This document shows, piece after piece, positions 12,093 to 23,800 of a stretch of DNA of 64,000 nucleotides. Position numbers and translations under genes: made by a program. Origin of the DNA: Halichondria panicea (Eukaryota > Porifera > Demospongiae > Suberitida > Halichondriidae); NCBI RefSeq assembly GCF_963675165.1, contig NC_087391.1, positions 3,398,646-3,462,645 of the forward strand, given 5' to 3'. The notes beneath the pieces were generated by a model. The model saw only the letters and a list, made by a program, of their open reading frames with translations. It was not told where the DNA came from and searched no databases. The number at the start of each line of letters is the position of its first letter. Within the stretch, counting starts at the first letter, position 1.

Positions 12093-12416
12093 TGTTGAAT
12101 GCAATATTAACTGATTTACACCATCACCTCTCATGTAATCTCTGTTCTACTTACGTTTGTCATGTGCTCATGTGCTCTTGTGCAATCTACATGTGTATCA
12201 GTGGAATGTTCTAGAAATCTCCATGTCCATATCTGTGTCTCTATTTTTTAGTGTCATTTTTTGTTGGTTTCTGCACCACATGGTAAAATCTCTATGAGTA
12301 TTAATAAGTTGAAGTATATCTGATCTGTGAGCCTATAGCTAGTATAGACTAGGTTACATTAATTGCCTAGGCTACTGGCTAGCTATAGAACTGTCTATCT
12401 AAGAAAGAACTCAACA
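12093..12416 (+). repeat. 5' LTR of BEL/Pao element
   Basis: It begins TGTTGAATGC and ends GAACTCAACA. It aligns along its length with 16,281-16,582, including ATGTCCATATCTGTGTCT and CCACATGGTAAAATCTC. The LTR would contain the promoter and polyadenylation signals of the element. Confidence 0.85.
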
Positions 12417-12656
12417 TATTTTGGTTCTTCGAACCGGATACTTTCCGAACTGTAACTACTCAACTGGTTCTATCTTAGATTGTCGATTGTGATTTACGTT
12501 CTACCGTCACTGTGACCATTTGCCATTGGGCACGATACGATTACCGATCGACTTTTGATACGATACTCGTTAACTGCCACTGGGCACGATTGAACAATCG
12601 ACTGTCGATATAACTGTCGCGATACTCGCTAACCTCCTCAAAGTTACCTGCTAACA

Positions 12657-14100
12657 ATGAGCAAATCAGATCAACCAACACTCTCTACTCTCCGCAAACG
12701 AAGAGGGGCCTCTATCACTCGTTTGAATACTAAGTTGAAAGACCTTGAAACCATGGTCCACGAACCTACAGCTTTGCCCAACGGATGGCTCAAAAGCTAG
12801 ACATTCTTGATGCAGAATTTAAGAAACATCATTATGCTGATCGATGCTATTGAGGCAGAAGTGCTTAATAAAGAACAAGATGTGCTTGATCGACACGATG
12901 ATGACATGATTAACCTTGCAATGAACAATTTGTAATTTGTCTTCCGATTCTGGTGCAAAAATGGTTGCTTTACGCAGGGTAACACCCCTTAGAACAAACA
13001 GTGGATTCTGAGATCAGTAGACTGACAACTGAGTCAGCCGAACTCCATCAATATCAAGAACATATCTCAGATTGCAAGAAGAAACTTGGAGAAATCTGCC
13101 AAACTCTGGACTGAGGGAAGGGTTGAAACTTCCACCAACTCTTTGGAAAGGGAAGTCTTCGATTGCAGTCTGCAACTCAAGAAACTCATTCTCACCCCAG
13201 CCACTCCTCCATCTATGGACTTTAACCACAACAGCTTCAAGGGGAGTCAGATTGCCTAAGTTCCCACCTAATCTCCTAAATTGGCGAACTTTCGGGAACA
13301 ATTTAGCATTTCTATTCACGACCGTTCCAGTCTCTCTGACACAGAAAAATTAGTTTACCTCAGACAATCACTCAAGGACGGCACGGCAAAGAAAGTAATC
13401 GAGGGTCTGTCTCAATCCGGAGATCAGTACACTCAAGCAATTGATTGCCTAACATTTCGTTATGATCGTCCCAGAATAATCCACCAGACTCACGTCAAGA
13501 ATATTATCGAAATTTCCTCACTGAAAGAAGGCTCTGGGAAGGAACTTCGCTATTTACATGACACTGCGCAGCAGCACCTTAGAGCTCTCAAGGCCATGGG
13601 TCAGGAACCTTCTGGATCTTTCATCACTTTTATGTTAGAACTGAAGCTAGATCACTCCACAGAAATACCAAAGATCTGTTGGAATTTATCAACCTTAGAG
13701 CACAATGTATGTCAGTGAGTCCAGGCGATATCCACCTCATACGCTACCGATGTTAACTGCACTCTTTGCAAGAATGAAAAGCACCCTCTCTACGTATGCA
13801 CTCGCTTCAATTCTCTTCCTCGAGACAAAATGGTGTCCCTTATTAAGACGAGTGAACTCTGTCTCAATTGCCTTCGTCCAGGACATTCCTCCAGGCAGTG
13901 TCCCAGTTTGAACAGATGCAGGAAATGTCAAAAACCTCATCATACACTCATTCACAGTGAGAACAAAGAAGATAATTTGAGTCAATCAGACTTTAAGGGC
14001 TCCCAATCCACAACTAGAGACCACGGTATCCAGCAATACGGCAGCTGGGATCGTTTTCAACTCTCTACTGATGACATGTCAAGTCTTCATCAAGGCTCCT
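12657..14100 (+). pseudogene. BEL/Pao Gag, decayed
   Basis: The start at 12,657 gives MSKSDQPTLSTLRKRRG. The DUF1759-like region follows at about 13,270-13,670 (ANFREQFSISIHDRSSL, FRYDRPRIIHQTHV, GKELRYLHDTAQQHLRAL). A double zinc knuckle (CLNCLRPGHSSRQC, CRKCQKPHH) lies at 13,845-13,950. Several frameshifts and stops break it. It is similar in order to the minus-strand relic at 3.8-5.3 kb. Confidence 0.8.
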
Positions 14101-16275
14101 GATGGTTCTTTTGTTAAGGCTCGTGCATTGCTTGATTCGGCTTCGTCCACTTCATTCATCTCCGAGCGTATAACCTAAAGCCTATGTTTGCCCCGTTCCC
14201 GTCACAATATTCGTATCTCTGGTATCGCTGGACTCTCGCATCAATCTCCGTTGCAGACTGTCGCTACACTCAATGTGTCCTCCATCCATACCACTAGCAA
14301 GGGTATAGCTGTTGTTGTCTTGCGATCTACCAATTCAACCAGTACAATTCAATACTCACCTCGATGACCTCAAGCTGGCTGACCCAGACTTTGGGCAGCC
14401 TGTAAGAATTGATGTACTACTTGGAATTGATGTCTACACTGATGCGATGCAACATGGCCGGCGGTCTGGACCTCCTGGATCACCAGCCGCCTTTGAAACC
14501 ATATTTGATTTAGCTGGAAAAATTGACTCGCATGCATTGACTCGCTCGCATGCCTCCACTCATGTCACAATTGTTTCTCACCACATCAGGCAACGACTTA
14601 CTCAGACAATTCTGGGATTCATCTAATCTATCCTCGGATGAGCGTTCTGTAATCCAGCACTTCAAGGATACTCACACTCGTACTGAAGAAGGACGATTCA
14701 TTGTACCTTTACCTAAGAAGCCTAAATCCAAACCACTTGGAGAATCAAGATCTCAGGCCGTGAGAAGGTTTCTATCACTGGAAAAATCACTATGCTCAAA
14801 GGGTCAATTTAAGGAAGAGATGGAACACGCAGAGCCGGTTCCTCTAATCGAGCTCTCCTCCTGAAGAAGAGTTTTACCGCCGTCAGAAAGGAGCATAGCA
14901 CCACTACCAAAATCAGAGCCGTGTTTGATGCTTCAGCTAAATCTGCAAGCGGTGTCTCGCTGAATGATATTTTACTTGTCGGACCAACTGTCCACTCTAC
15001 TCTTATCGATATCCTCCTGAGATTCAGATTTCATCGCGTGGCCCTAACTGCTGACATAAGTAAAATGTATCGTGCGATAGAGCTAATCCCCCTGACCGTG
15101 ATCTTCACAGATTCGTTTGGAGAAAGACGCTCTATCGCATGACAAGAGTTACCTTTGGAGTCTCTGCATCTTCATTTGCTGCAAATATGTCCCAAACGCT
15201 CTTGATTGAGGAAATGGAATTCCAGTGAATCGACAGTTCTGGGATGCTAAACCAACTCAACAATTACCTAATCCTGATCTGTATACGAAGACATTAGGAA
15301 TTGAGTGGAATGCCACTCAACCCAGAGTTGCCCCCTATTGCAAACATCACCAAGCGAGCACTAGTTTGACGTTTTAGGATGGTTTTCACGTACTATCATC
15401 AAAGTCAAGATACTTCTTCAGCAATTGTGGGAACAGAAAGTCGATTGGGATGATCCTGTGCCACAAGCGATCCTTGACGCTTGGCTACAATGGCGCTCTG
15501 AGTTGCATCTTCTTACGAACAAGCACATTCCACGATGCCATTTGACAAGAATTCTCAAATCGTCTCAATGCAACTCCACGGATTTAGCGATGCCTCTGAG
15601 CGTGCTTATGCCGCAGTCATCTATCTCAGGATGATTGACTCCTCGAGTAATGTTCAAACTTCATTGGTGATATCCAAAACCAAGGTAGCTCCTATTAAGC
15701 GATTGACAATTCCTTGACTCGAAGTGCCTACCTGCTAATGCAACTTCTACACTATGTTTGCCAATTATTCAAACTACCACTCAGCTCTGTTTTTGCTTGG
15801 ACCATTGTCCTCAATTGGCTCATAGGAAGTCCACGAAGATTCAAGACCTACATTAGAAACAGAATTTCCTACATTGTTGACCCCATCAGTCCAGAACGAT
15901 GGAGTCATGTTAGTGGTATTGAAAACCCAGCCGACTCTGCATCCAGAGGTCTTTTCCCATCGGAGCTCCTGGAACATTCATTGTGGTGAAATGGTCCCTC
16001 ATGGCTCAAATTGCCATCCGATGACTGGCCAAAGTCCTTACTAACTCCAAACGTGAGTAGCGATGAAGAGAAAGAAGTTGCTCTCCATTTGGTGACACAA
16101 TCTCAGTCACCAGTAATTCCCTTTGAGCAATACTCTGATTTCAATGACCTCAAGCGTGTCACTGCGTGGATCCTTCGACTTTCGAAGAACTGCCGCTTGG
16201 GCAAGCAAGGAAGATGTCTTACTCCCTCACTGATATATAGTACCCGCTACACTAAAAGACCATCTGGTCTTGGCC
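14060..16275 (+). pseudogene. BEL/Pao Pol (protease, RT, RNase H), decayed
   Basis: Order along the strand: an aspartic protease motif (LLDSASSTSFIS) near 14,130, an A17-type linker near 14,390-14,800, reverse transcriptase (VFDASAKSASGVSLND; ADISKMYRAIEL) at 14,920-15,140, RNase H (LHGFSDASERAYAAVIY) at 15,570-15,640, and the post-RNase H region (IENPADSASRG) at 15,920-15,950. Frames change repeatedly. The coding signal stops near 16,270, just before the 3' LTR, with no zinc-binding or catalytic integrase motif, so integrase has been deleted. Confidence 0.85.
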
Positions 16276-16587
16276 GGCGGTGTATGAATGCAATATTAAC
16301 TGATTTACACTATCACCTCTCATGTAATCTCTGTTATGTTTGTTCTTGTCATGTGCTCTTGTGCAATCTACTGGAATGTTCTAGAAATCTCCATGTCCAT
16401 ATCTGTGTCTCCCCATGCTCTATTTTTTAGTGTCATTTTTTGTTGGTCTCTGCACCACATGGTAAAATCTCTATGAGTATTAAGTTGAAGTAAATCTGAT
16501 GTGTGAGCCTATAGCTAGTATAGACTAGGTTACATTAATTGCCTAGGCTACTGGCTAGCTATAGAACTGTCAGAACTCAACACTGGT

Positions 16588-17010
16588 ATTTCATATATTC
16601 CGTCCGCAGACTAAGAGAAAACCTGCCTATCGTTCTTCAATTGGTAGTGAGGATATCGAGATCCACACACATAGCAGATGGAAATCCTGTTCGTTTGCGT
16701 ACCCAAGAGCCAATTATGAAACAGAAATTGAACCCAGCACACCTTGTTACACCAGCAAAGCCACTGCCCTATGTCTCACCGCTTGGGCACACGTTAGATT
16801 TTCCCAAGCCACCTTCCTAAATCAAAAGTAAGCAGTGGATTGAATCAGCAGAGAAAAAACAAAAGGAGAAAAAGGAGATTGAACGACAGAAAGAAGAGAG
16901 AAGGATTCAGCGGGAAGAGAAAAAGATTCAGCGGGAAGAACAAAAGAAAAAAGCACCGATGAAGAAGAAGAAAACTACAGGTGAATATTTGTATTGTGCA
17001 TGTATTTTAA
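16588..17010 (+). pseudogene. Probable 3' continuation of the Tigger gene with a charged tail
   Basis: Directly after the BEL target duplication, the frame that was open at 12,092 stays open for over 200 bp when the element is ignored. The alternative frame (to 16,820) ends in a Pro-rich piece (YVSPLGHTLDFPKPPS). An exon-like run follows at about 16,832-16,980, coding a Lys/Glu/Arg-rich coiled segment (EKKQKEKKEIERQKEERR) and ending at an ACAG/GTGAAT donor. Such charged tails are common at the C-termini of pogo-like transposases. The two frames do not join cleanly, so decay is likely. Confidence 0.45.
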
Positions 17011-17227
17011 ATGTATTTTAAGTCTGTCTCTCCTCGGTACAATTAGTGTTTTCATAATTCAGGCCCCACGAACTGTGGTTTCTTGAACTTGTCTCAGGCT
17101 GAAAGTGTATTTTGATGCCTCTATATATTTCTCTTAGATCCAAACTTGACTGAATGGATACACACTTACAAAGGGTGATGAAGACACTCTAACGAATGGC
17201 AAATGGTTGTCTGCAAGTCATATCAGT

Positions 17228-18387
17228 CATAGATTAAGGAAGGAGAGGGATATGAAACGTAGGAATCTTCGAAAAACATCCGCGTTTCGCCTACGTCATG
17301 TTTTTGTCCCCGCCGCCCACGGACTTCTTTTCATTTTTTCATCCTCCAAGAACAAAATGCTCACAAGAAACCATGGCAAGTACAAGTATATCGCCTCCTG
17401 TGAAGTCATTCGAGGAGCTATAACATCCTTTATAGAGGATGTAAATCTGATTCCTTCTGATATTAACACTAGGGCCAAAGAATTTGTATTGTTATGGACA
17501 TACAATAGCCACTTCAAATCACTCTTCACTGTTAAGCAATGGGTAATCACTACTGGTTGACGGCTGGTGGTAGCAGCGGAGCTAATTTTACACAACTTCA
17601 TACAAAGAGAAGTCATCCCTGGGGCAATTTCAGGGTTTACGCAACTGGGGATTTCGTAGGAGATCACTCAGATGTACATTTGGTTCAATTTGGGGTGTGT
17701 GAAATAGTTTCAGAGTCTAGACTTGTGTCAGTATTCTCATGTGAGTCAATATGAGTTGTGCTTGACTTGCTTGTGTCGGTATTCTTGTGTGACTCATTTA
17801 AAATAGTCGCATTTTTTGAGGTTCTTTCCAGTCTCTTCTTGCGGGCCCGGTCCTTTCGACGAGTCAGAGGCATTTTCAAGCCTATACAAAGAATTTAGGT
17901 GTGTCAGTATTTCTCTAAAAACTTTACTGGCAAAGTTGAGACCAGCTAATAAAACATTGAAGTATAGCCATTAAATTTTATTTACTTTACGTTAAATGGC
18001 ATGTTTCTGCCAGCCAATCGAATTAATCCCAAAAGTAAGTATCACCAGTCCATGTCTTATAAGCATTAGAAGATATTCAATGCTAATAAAAACTTTTGCA
18101 TGCATTTACCCAAACAGTCAAATTACATGAAATCAAGACAAAAACAGCTATAAAAAGCGCCTTACCTTGAAATTTTCTCCAAAAAATGCACAAGGCAGGC
18201 ATCATATGAACAAAACCTCCCTGAATGGTCGTCTCTTCTAGCAGAGTTTTTCGTGCAGCTGAGTTACGCTTTTTCTCTAACTAATTAAAAAGCGAAACGC
18301 GGATTGAGATCAAAGGACTTCTAACCACAAGCATCAAGTGGCACGTGATCAGCTGCCGTTTCCTATCCCTCTCCTTCCTTAATCTAT
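17228..18387. mobile_element. 1.16-kb element with 8-bp target duplication
   Basis: ATATCAGT stands on both sides (17,220-17,227 and 18,388-18,395). The terminal inverted repeat is ATAGATTAAGGAAGGAGAGG followed by GATA at each end. A second inverted pair, CCGCGTTTCGC / GCGAAACGCGG, lies inside. An 8-bp duplication fits hAT; 9 bp with one mismatch would fit Mutator-like elements. No complete transposase is present. Confidence 0.8.
17685..17879 (-). CDS. Small basic open frame inside the 1.16-kb element
   Basis: 64 codons with a strongly basic N-terminus (RRKDRARKKRLERTSKN) followed by two near-repeats (SHKNTDTS / SHENTDTS). I do not recognise it. The basic run could be a nuclear-localisation or DNA-binding tail of a degraded transposase, but it could also be chance. 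Confidence 0.25.
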   Translation of the reverse strand: MKMPLTRRKDRARKKRLERTSKNATILNESHKNTDTSKSSTTHIDSHENTDTSLDSETISHTPN

Positions 18388-19089
18388 ATATCAGTGCAGC
18401 TGCTTACCCTCGACAAAACGGTCTTCTATATAGAGATAGGAAGACCTGGCTGTCAGTTTCGGATGAGTTTTTGCAGATTTTATGTGTTAACGACTGTCAC
18501 TGGGCTTGTGTTTCGAATGTATTTTCTGAACACGGAAGCGTTGATTTATACGACTCCCTGCATACCATCCTGACCGCATCAGCTCAGCAAGTTTGCACAA
18601 TTCTGAAGTCTCAACAGCATTCTGTGACCATCAACGTGGTTAATGTTCAAAAACAGATAGGATTGTGGACTGTATGTGGCTGCAGATTTGTGTTCAAGAA
18701 TCGATCCTTTCGAAAGCAGTTATGATCAATCAAGTATGCGAATTCACCTGAAAGAATGTTTCAAGAGCGAACCACCAACTCTCATCGTATTTTCAACGAT
18801 ATCAAGGAGAAAAGGCGGCTTGTCCACAGAAAGTCGGTTGAGTTGTTTTGCTTATGTCGAAGACCGGAGGTTTTGCCGATGGCCACGTGTAACATGTGGT
18901 ATCATGAAGGCTGCGTTCCGATTCCTGATGATGTGCTGTTATCCCCTGGATATGCTGCATAATTAAAAATTATTTGTAGGTTCTGAGCATACGACGTGTT
19001 CTAAGTCTGGTAAGTTTAGATATGCTGGTATTTATACTGCAGCTTCTCTGGGCTATCTCGTCTAAGCGGTATAATTAACAATTAACTTT

Positions 19090-20560
19090 TACACTCTATG
19101 TTCGTCACTAGCCACGACTATGTCTGATAGTGAGGATGACGTGTCTGGGATAGAAGTCAAAGGTGCATATTTTTAAGTGAAATTCACACCCGGAATTTTC
19201 AGAGAAAAGGGGGCACACCAGCGCCAAGATTGTAGGAGTCAAAAGTTAGTTTTTTGCCCACGTGTTGTGTTTATGTAGCAAATTTTCCAGCTACTGCTGA
19301 CAAGACAAGATCTACCTCTACGTCTACAAAGGGTATCTGATTTCGAAATGTGCATTATCGTGTACATAATAATGGCATGAACGTCTTACAATTGTGCAGA
19401 GCCCAAGAGAAGAAGGTGTCAAGCAATGCCCAAGACTGCAGGTACACCGGGTTTGTTTAATGACTACCCTTAGTGTTACGTCTGCGAAGGGTATTAATAT
19501 TAATGTCCCAATAATTATTTTACGTACATATATACGTGGCATACTGTGACATACCATTTCCAGAGCCCAATATGACAATCGGAAGAGGGGGTACACCAGA
19601 CGTCAAGGTTCATTGCCCAGTCCCATTCCCGCTACTCTTGACGAGACTAGAGGTGTTAAGAGCGTCAAAGGTATCAGTGACGTGTATACACGTGACATAA
19701 AAGTCTTACATTTTTTCAGAACCCAAGAGGAGAGCAGTGCCGTAGTCACACTGGGTTTGTTTATGTTGCTCAATCACAGTATTATGTTTTAATTAATGTA
19801 TCTCATTATTCCAGCTACTCTTGACGACACTAGAGGTGTTACGTCTGTTAAGAGCATCAAAGGTATCAGTGACGTGTATGCCAATACACGTGGCATAAAA
19901 GTCTTACAATTTTCAGAACCCAAGAGGACTCTCAGAAGAGCAGTGCCCAAGGCTGTAGGGTCAAATGTTTGTTTATGTTGCTCAATCACAGTATTTAATT
20001 AATGATTCCAGCTACTTCTGCCGAGACGACCACCAATGGCACAGATCTTACATCTGCAAAAGGTATCGAATATGCCCATACGTATTGGTGTGAAGGTCAT
20101 ACAAATGTTCAGGGTCCAAAAGGCCAAGGTACTCTGGGAGTAGTTAAATTTCCAGTCACGTGCAGTGTTGTGGTTTTAATTGACGAGACTACCTCCGCTG
20201 TCCAAGGATGTGCTTATATTTATGTGGCATAAAAATCATCCAATCTTTCAGGGTTCAAAATGAAACTCAGAGGAGAGAGTAAACCTGGAAGTCAAAGGTT
20301 AGTTTAAATTCCAGTCACAGTGTTGTGTTTTAATTTATTCTAGCTGCTTCTGACAAGACTATCTCCGCTGTCCACGGTATCAAAGGTATTATTGATTTTA
20401 TTATACACTCTACTCTGTTCACAATTATACAAATGGTACGTAACTAGAGTTACTTTGTATCATACATGCAGAGCCAAAAAGAGTGTGGATGAAGGAAAAA
20501 AGGTATTTCTGTCAATGTGTTATTCTCAGCAACATTTCTACTTTGTTTTTACAGTGTGGT
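19090..20560 (+). repeat. Array of duplicated mini-exon pairs downstream of the PHD finger
   Basis: About six tandem units of 150-300 bp. Each has an acceptor (CCAG), a short exon beginning with Pro/Ala-Thr (for example ATLDDTRGVTSVKSIK), a donor AAAG/GTAT, a short intron ending TTTCAG, then a second exon starting with EPKR or a variant. Units begin near 19,112, 19,292, 19,630, 19,815, 20,010 and 20,343. The peptides are low-complexity and basic. The array looks like the modular tail of the Ulp1/PHD gene grown by exon-pair duplication. Stops and lost splice sites are present in some units. Confidence 0.6.
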
Positions 20561-20895
20561 TTCCGTTTGTATGAAGGTCCGCCCACCACTGTTTCACAAC
20601 AATGAAATTTCACCACTTAGTTGTCTAAGTACAAGATAATAATGACAAGATAATACATTCCTCCTAAACCACAAACTAGTGGAAGTTGAGGGCTGTTTTA
20701 GAGCATCCATTGTGGAGGGGGGTTCCTAAGTATGTGAAAAATGTGACTGTGTGGAAGTTATGCAGATCCGCCCACTTCCGGCCAAAACTCTCTAAAACTC
20801 AATTAATTCAAAAGACACACATTCTGTATAGGGCAGGTTAGTTCAATGTCAATGTACAGTGCATTAATTATGCTAGTTAGTTCAATGTTCAAGGA
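20561..20895. other. Noncoding spacer
   Basis: No gene seen. It contains ATGCAGATCCGCCCACTTCC, which reappears inverted near 34,107-34,130, so part of it belongs to a dispersed repeat. Confidence 0.5.
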
Positions 20896-23800
20896 TCAGT
20901 GGCCTGTTATCAGTGACTCACTGATCACTAAATCGATTGGGAGGGAAGTTGCTTTTGAGGCCTTTCCTGCAGTTGAATGAGCTCCTCTGATGGCTTGGAT
21001 TGAAGATCTTAGGAGTGAGAACGAGAGGCGGCATCTCAGCCAATTCATTGTGGAGGTATAGGATTGGTCCCATTTTGCGGCCAGGAGGGTGGCAAGACGC
21101 TTGTAAGTGGATGTTGAAGCGGGGCCAAGGCCTCCTGTTGATGACATCACGAGTGGTGTGAAGGAAGAGTGCTCTATTTCTTGGATTCGACTTTCATAAG
21201 CACGTTTCTTTACCATTTCGTGTTTTCTGTAGGGGTTGGTCTGTCTGTTTGAGGCTGCATGGGGGTTAAACACGCGCACATCAAAGTAGGTGCGTTCGAA
21301 GCGGCCTCCCCATAGCCCATTTGCGGCAATGTCTAGGCGAGCTCCTTCTGTGATGTTCCTGGGAGGTGCTCTCCTGAGATTGGCTGCAAGTGTGGTTCGA
21401 TGCATACATTGTTGCAGACTTCTGATAGGAGGTTGGCCGTTATGTCTCTGATTTCGTTGTGACGTAGTGATGGAAACCCTCCCTTGGGGCATGATAATAC
21501 GTGTTCGACAGAGAACGTTTTTCCGCATTTACAGTTAGTAGGGGTGCTTGAAGGTAGCCAGCCGTATCTCAGGCATAGGGCGTCCCGGAAAGCACATTTG
21601 TGTAGGTTAAAACCAAATTCTGACACTGGAAGGGCGGTCAGCCAGCTTGAGGCTCCTTTCTCCTGGGCTAGTGCCATTGAGTGTTGAAGGGTGCTAGAGA
21701 GTGTTGGCTTGAGGAGGCTGGCAGCTTCTAGTTGTTGTGAGCGCCTTTGTTTGTGTGTTTCCCCTTTGGCCTTAAGCTGGTTTTCACATACTTCTGGTGA
21801 GTAAGTGGTGGACTGTTCTAAAATCATGGTCTTCAAGGCGCTGGTGATTTTTTGCGAAGCTGAGTATTCCGCAGAGGAGCGTTTTGATGGGTTGTGTAGT
21901 CCTATTCCCCCCAGTCTCGCGGGCAAGGCTAATAGTTCTCTTTCGGTATCACTAGGGGGGAGCCTTCCTGTCATTTCCAGTGGCTCTAGGTGTTCACTTA
22001 TGTCAGGGGTCGTGCGGGAGAGATATGTCCATTTGCTTGCTAGTCCGTGGGTGATGGCTGCATGAGGTTCTGTTTCCGCGATGGTGGTCAACTTCTCAAG
22101 CTTCAGGCTCCACTCTGCCACCTTTTCCTTGGTGCACTTGTCAGAATATTCCTTGGAGCCAAGAGAGGTACCTAGATGGGGTTTTCCCTCCATAGATATA
22201 TATACTTGAGTACCTCTGAAGGCTGATACTGCCAATTGGTAGTGAGGTGGCGTGGTGACTAGCCATGTCTTTGTGGCATTGGTATGGTAACTATAAGCCG
22301 GTCCTAGGGAAGTTAATTTGTCCCACTATGTCCGTAAGTCTTGCAGACGTCCCGAGGCGGAGGCATCATCCGCATACCAGACTTGCTGGACATCCTTAGG
22401 GAGGGAGTTGATGAGAGTTGATGAGAGGTGTAGGCATAGCCAATGGGTCCCCTTGCGTTGTGCCTTCCTGGGATAAGAGGGATGAGCCACCTACAAATAA
22501 ATCCGTTGGGTCACGGTACGTGTTGAACCGTTGCTAGGGCAACAAGTGAGTTGAACGCGTTGCTTAGCATCCACAAGCAGAACACCTTCAGTGTTTGAAT
22601 TCAAGAATGCTTCCCTCGTGGCGTGGACTGCTGCTTCTGCTCCTGCGATTTGTCCTGCGCACAGTTGTAGAGGGCCTGCGGCCTCCTGGATGTCTCCTCT
22701 GGTAACAAGCAGAATGGCCTTGGCGATAATTCTCCTTGCAGTCTCGCATACTCCGATCGGGCGGACACCCGGGTTTTTATCCAGTGCAATCAAGCGACAG
22801 GCCTTGGGATCGACATAGGTAGTGCTGAGACGCCTAGAGCACTCTTGAATGATGTGCAGAGTCTCCTCCAGCCCTTAGCATCTATGCCAGAGGGTCCCGC
22901 GGCGCCAGATGTTTGTAGAGTAGCTGATCTGATCTTGGAGGCATCTATCGAGTCAAAGACGATAGTCGTTGTGGACTTCTCCTAGGTTGGGGATGGCCGA
23001 TGCAGAGCCCTGGTGGATGTTTACTTTTCAGCGCTTCCAGGACCGAAGTTTGTTCACTGCTACTGGATGGAACCATGTCCTCGAGATGCAGGACTCCACC
23101 TTTTCCATGATTGCTAAGTAACTGGAGAGCCGATTTTGTCTTGCCTTCGAACATGAGGTTTGCGAAGGACCTTGAGTTCATTGTCATGGGAACTTCTGGG
23201 TTTTTTGAGACGTTGCTGTAGGGTCTTCCCTTCTTTCATGAGCTCTATGAAGTCTCCGTCCTTCCATAGAATCATTCGACGTGTTAAACTGGAGATATGG
23301 TCTTTAGGGGTTTCTGTAGGAGTAGAATGGATGCAACGGTGATAGCTTTCATTGCTATGCATTCTAGTGCAGACCCCTCTGCATAGGCACGAAATAGACG
23401 AGACAGCTCCGCGACAAAAGCATTTCCTGCGTTCCCAAACGGTACAGGAAAATTGTTTTTTCTCCAATGCACAATCTCCTCGTAGATGGAGCAGTGCCAC
23501 TATCCAGATTTCCCCAGACAAATGTTGGACTTGCCATTGGGATGAATGCTGGAAAGTTTGGGATTTGGTTGGGTTCAACATCACGAGCGCCTGTCTGTTG
23601 AGGTGTTGGTTGTGTCTGGCGTGGAGATTGTGGGGAGTGAATGGTGGTTGGGTTGAATGATTGGGTGAGGAGACGGTTGGTCCGTTTTTGGCATCCGGTC
23701 GCTGAGGAGTCGAGACGTTGCCATTGGAGCATTGGCCGAGACGACAGCTCAGACATTGACTGCCTGTTTTTACACACGAGCAGTTCCTACATCGCCCTGT

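Larger units (their letters stand above)
12093..16582 (+). mobile_element. BEL/Pao LTR retrotransposon, internally deleted
   Basis: Two direct repeats form the ends: 5' LTR 12,093-12,416 (324 bp) and 3' LTR 16,281-16,582 (302 bp), each TG...AACTCAACA. CTGGT occurs immediately outside both (12,088-12,092 and 16,583-16,587), a 5-bp target duplication. Small indels separate the LTRs, so the insertion is not recent. A TGG-initial stretch at 12,422 is a weak primer-binding-site candidate. Gag and a protease/RT/RNase H part of Pol lie between; the integrase region is missing. Confidence 0.85.
17140..19170 (+). pseudogene. Ulp1-like (C48) protease plus PHD-finger gene, interrupted
   Basis: The N-terminal piece (NGKWLSASHIS) ends at 17,227 and the rest resumes in frame after 18,395. 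The core has FLQILCVNDCHWACVSNVF (catalytic His of the HW motif), a VDLYDSL strand and the QIGLWTVCGCRF region. There the family normally has a Gln/Cys pair in a G-x-x-D-C-G box, and here it looks degraded. A short PHD-like zinc-binding stretch follows (CLCRRPEV..CNMWYHEGCV, 18,850-18,930). Transposon-borne Ulp1-PHD proteins of this kind are frequent in invertebrate genomes. Frameshifts near 17,195 and 18,700 and the insertion make it non-functional as it stands. Confidence 0.65.

Noticed and set aside
12422-12440. TGGTTCTTCGAACCGG as a certain primer-binding site
   Set aside because: It starts with TGG as expected, but does not fit a tRNA 3' end of proper length; kept as a weak candidate only.
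17296-17667. 123-codon minus-strand frame in the 1.16-kb element as a transposase
   Set aside because: No catalytic motif seen, and the composition looks like antisense of noncoding sequence.
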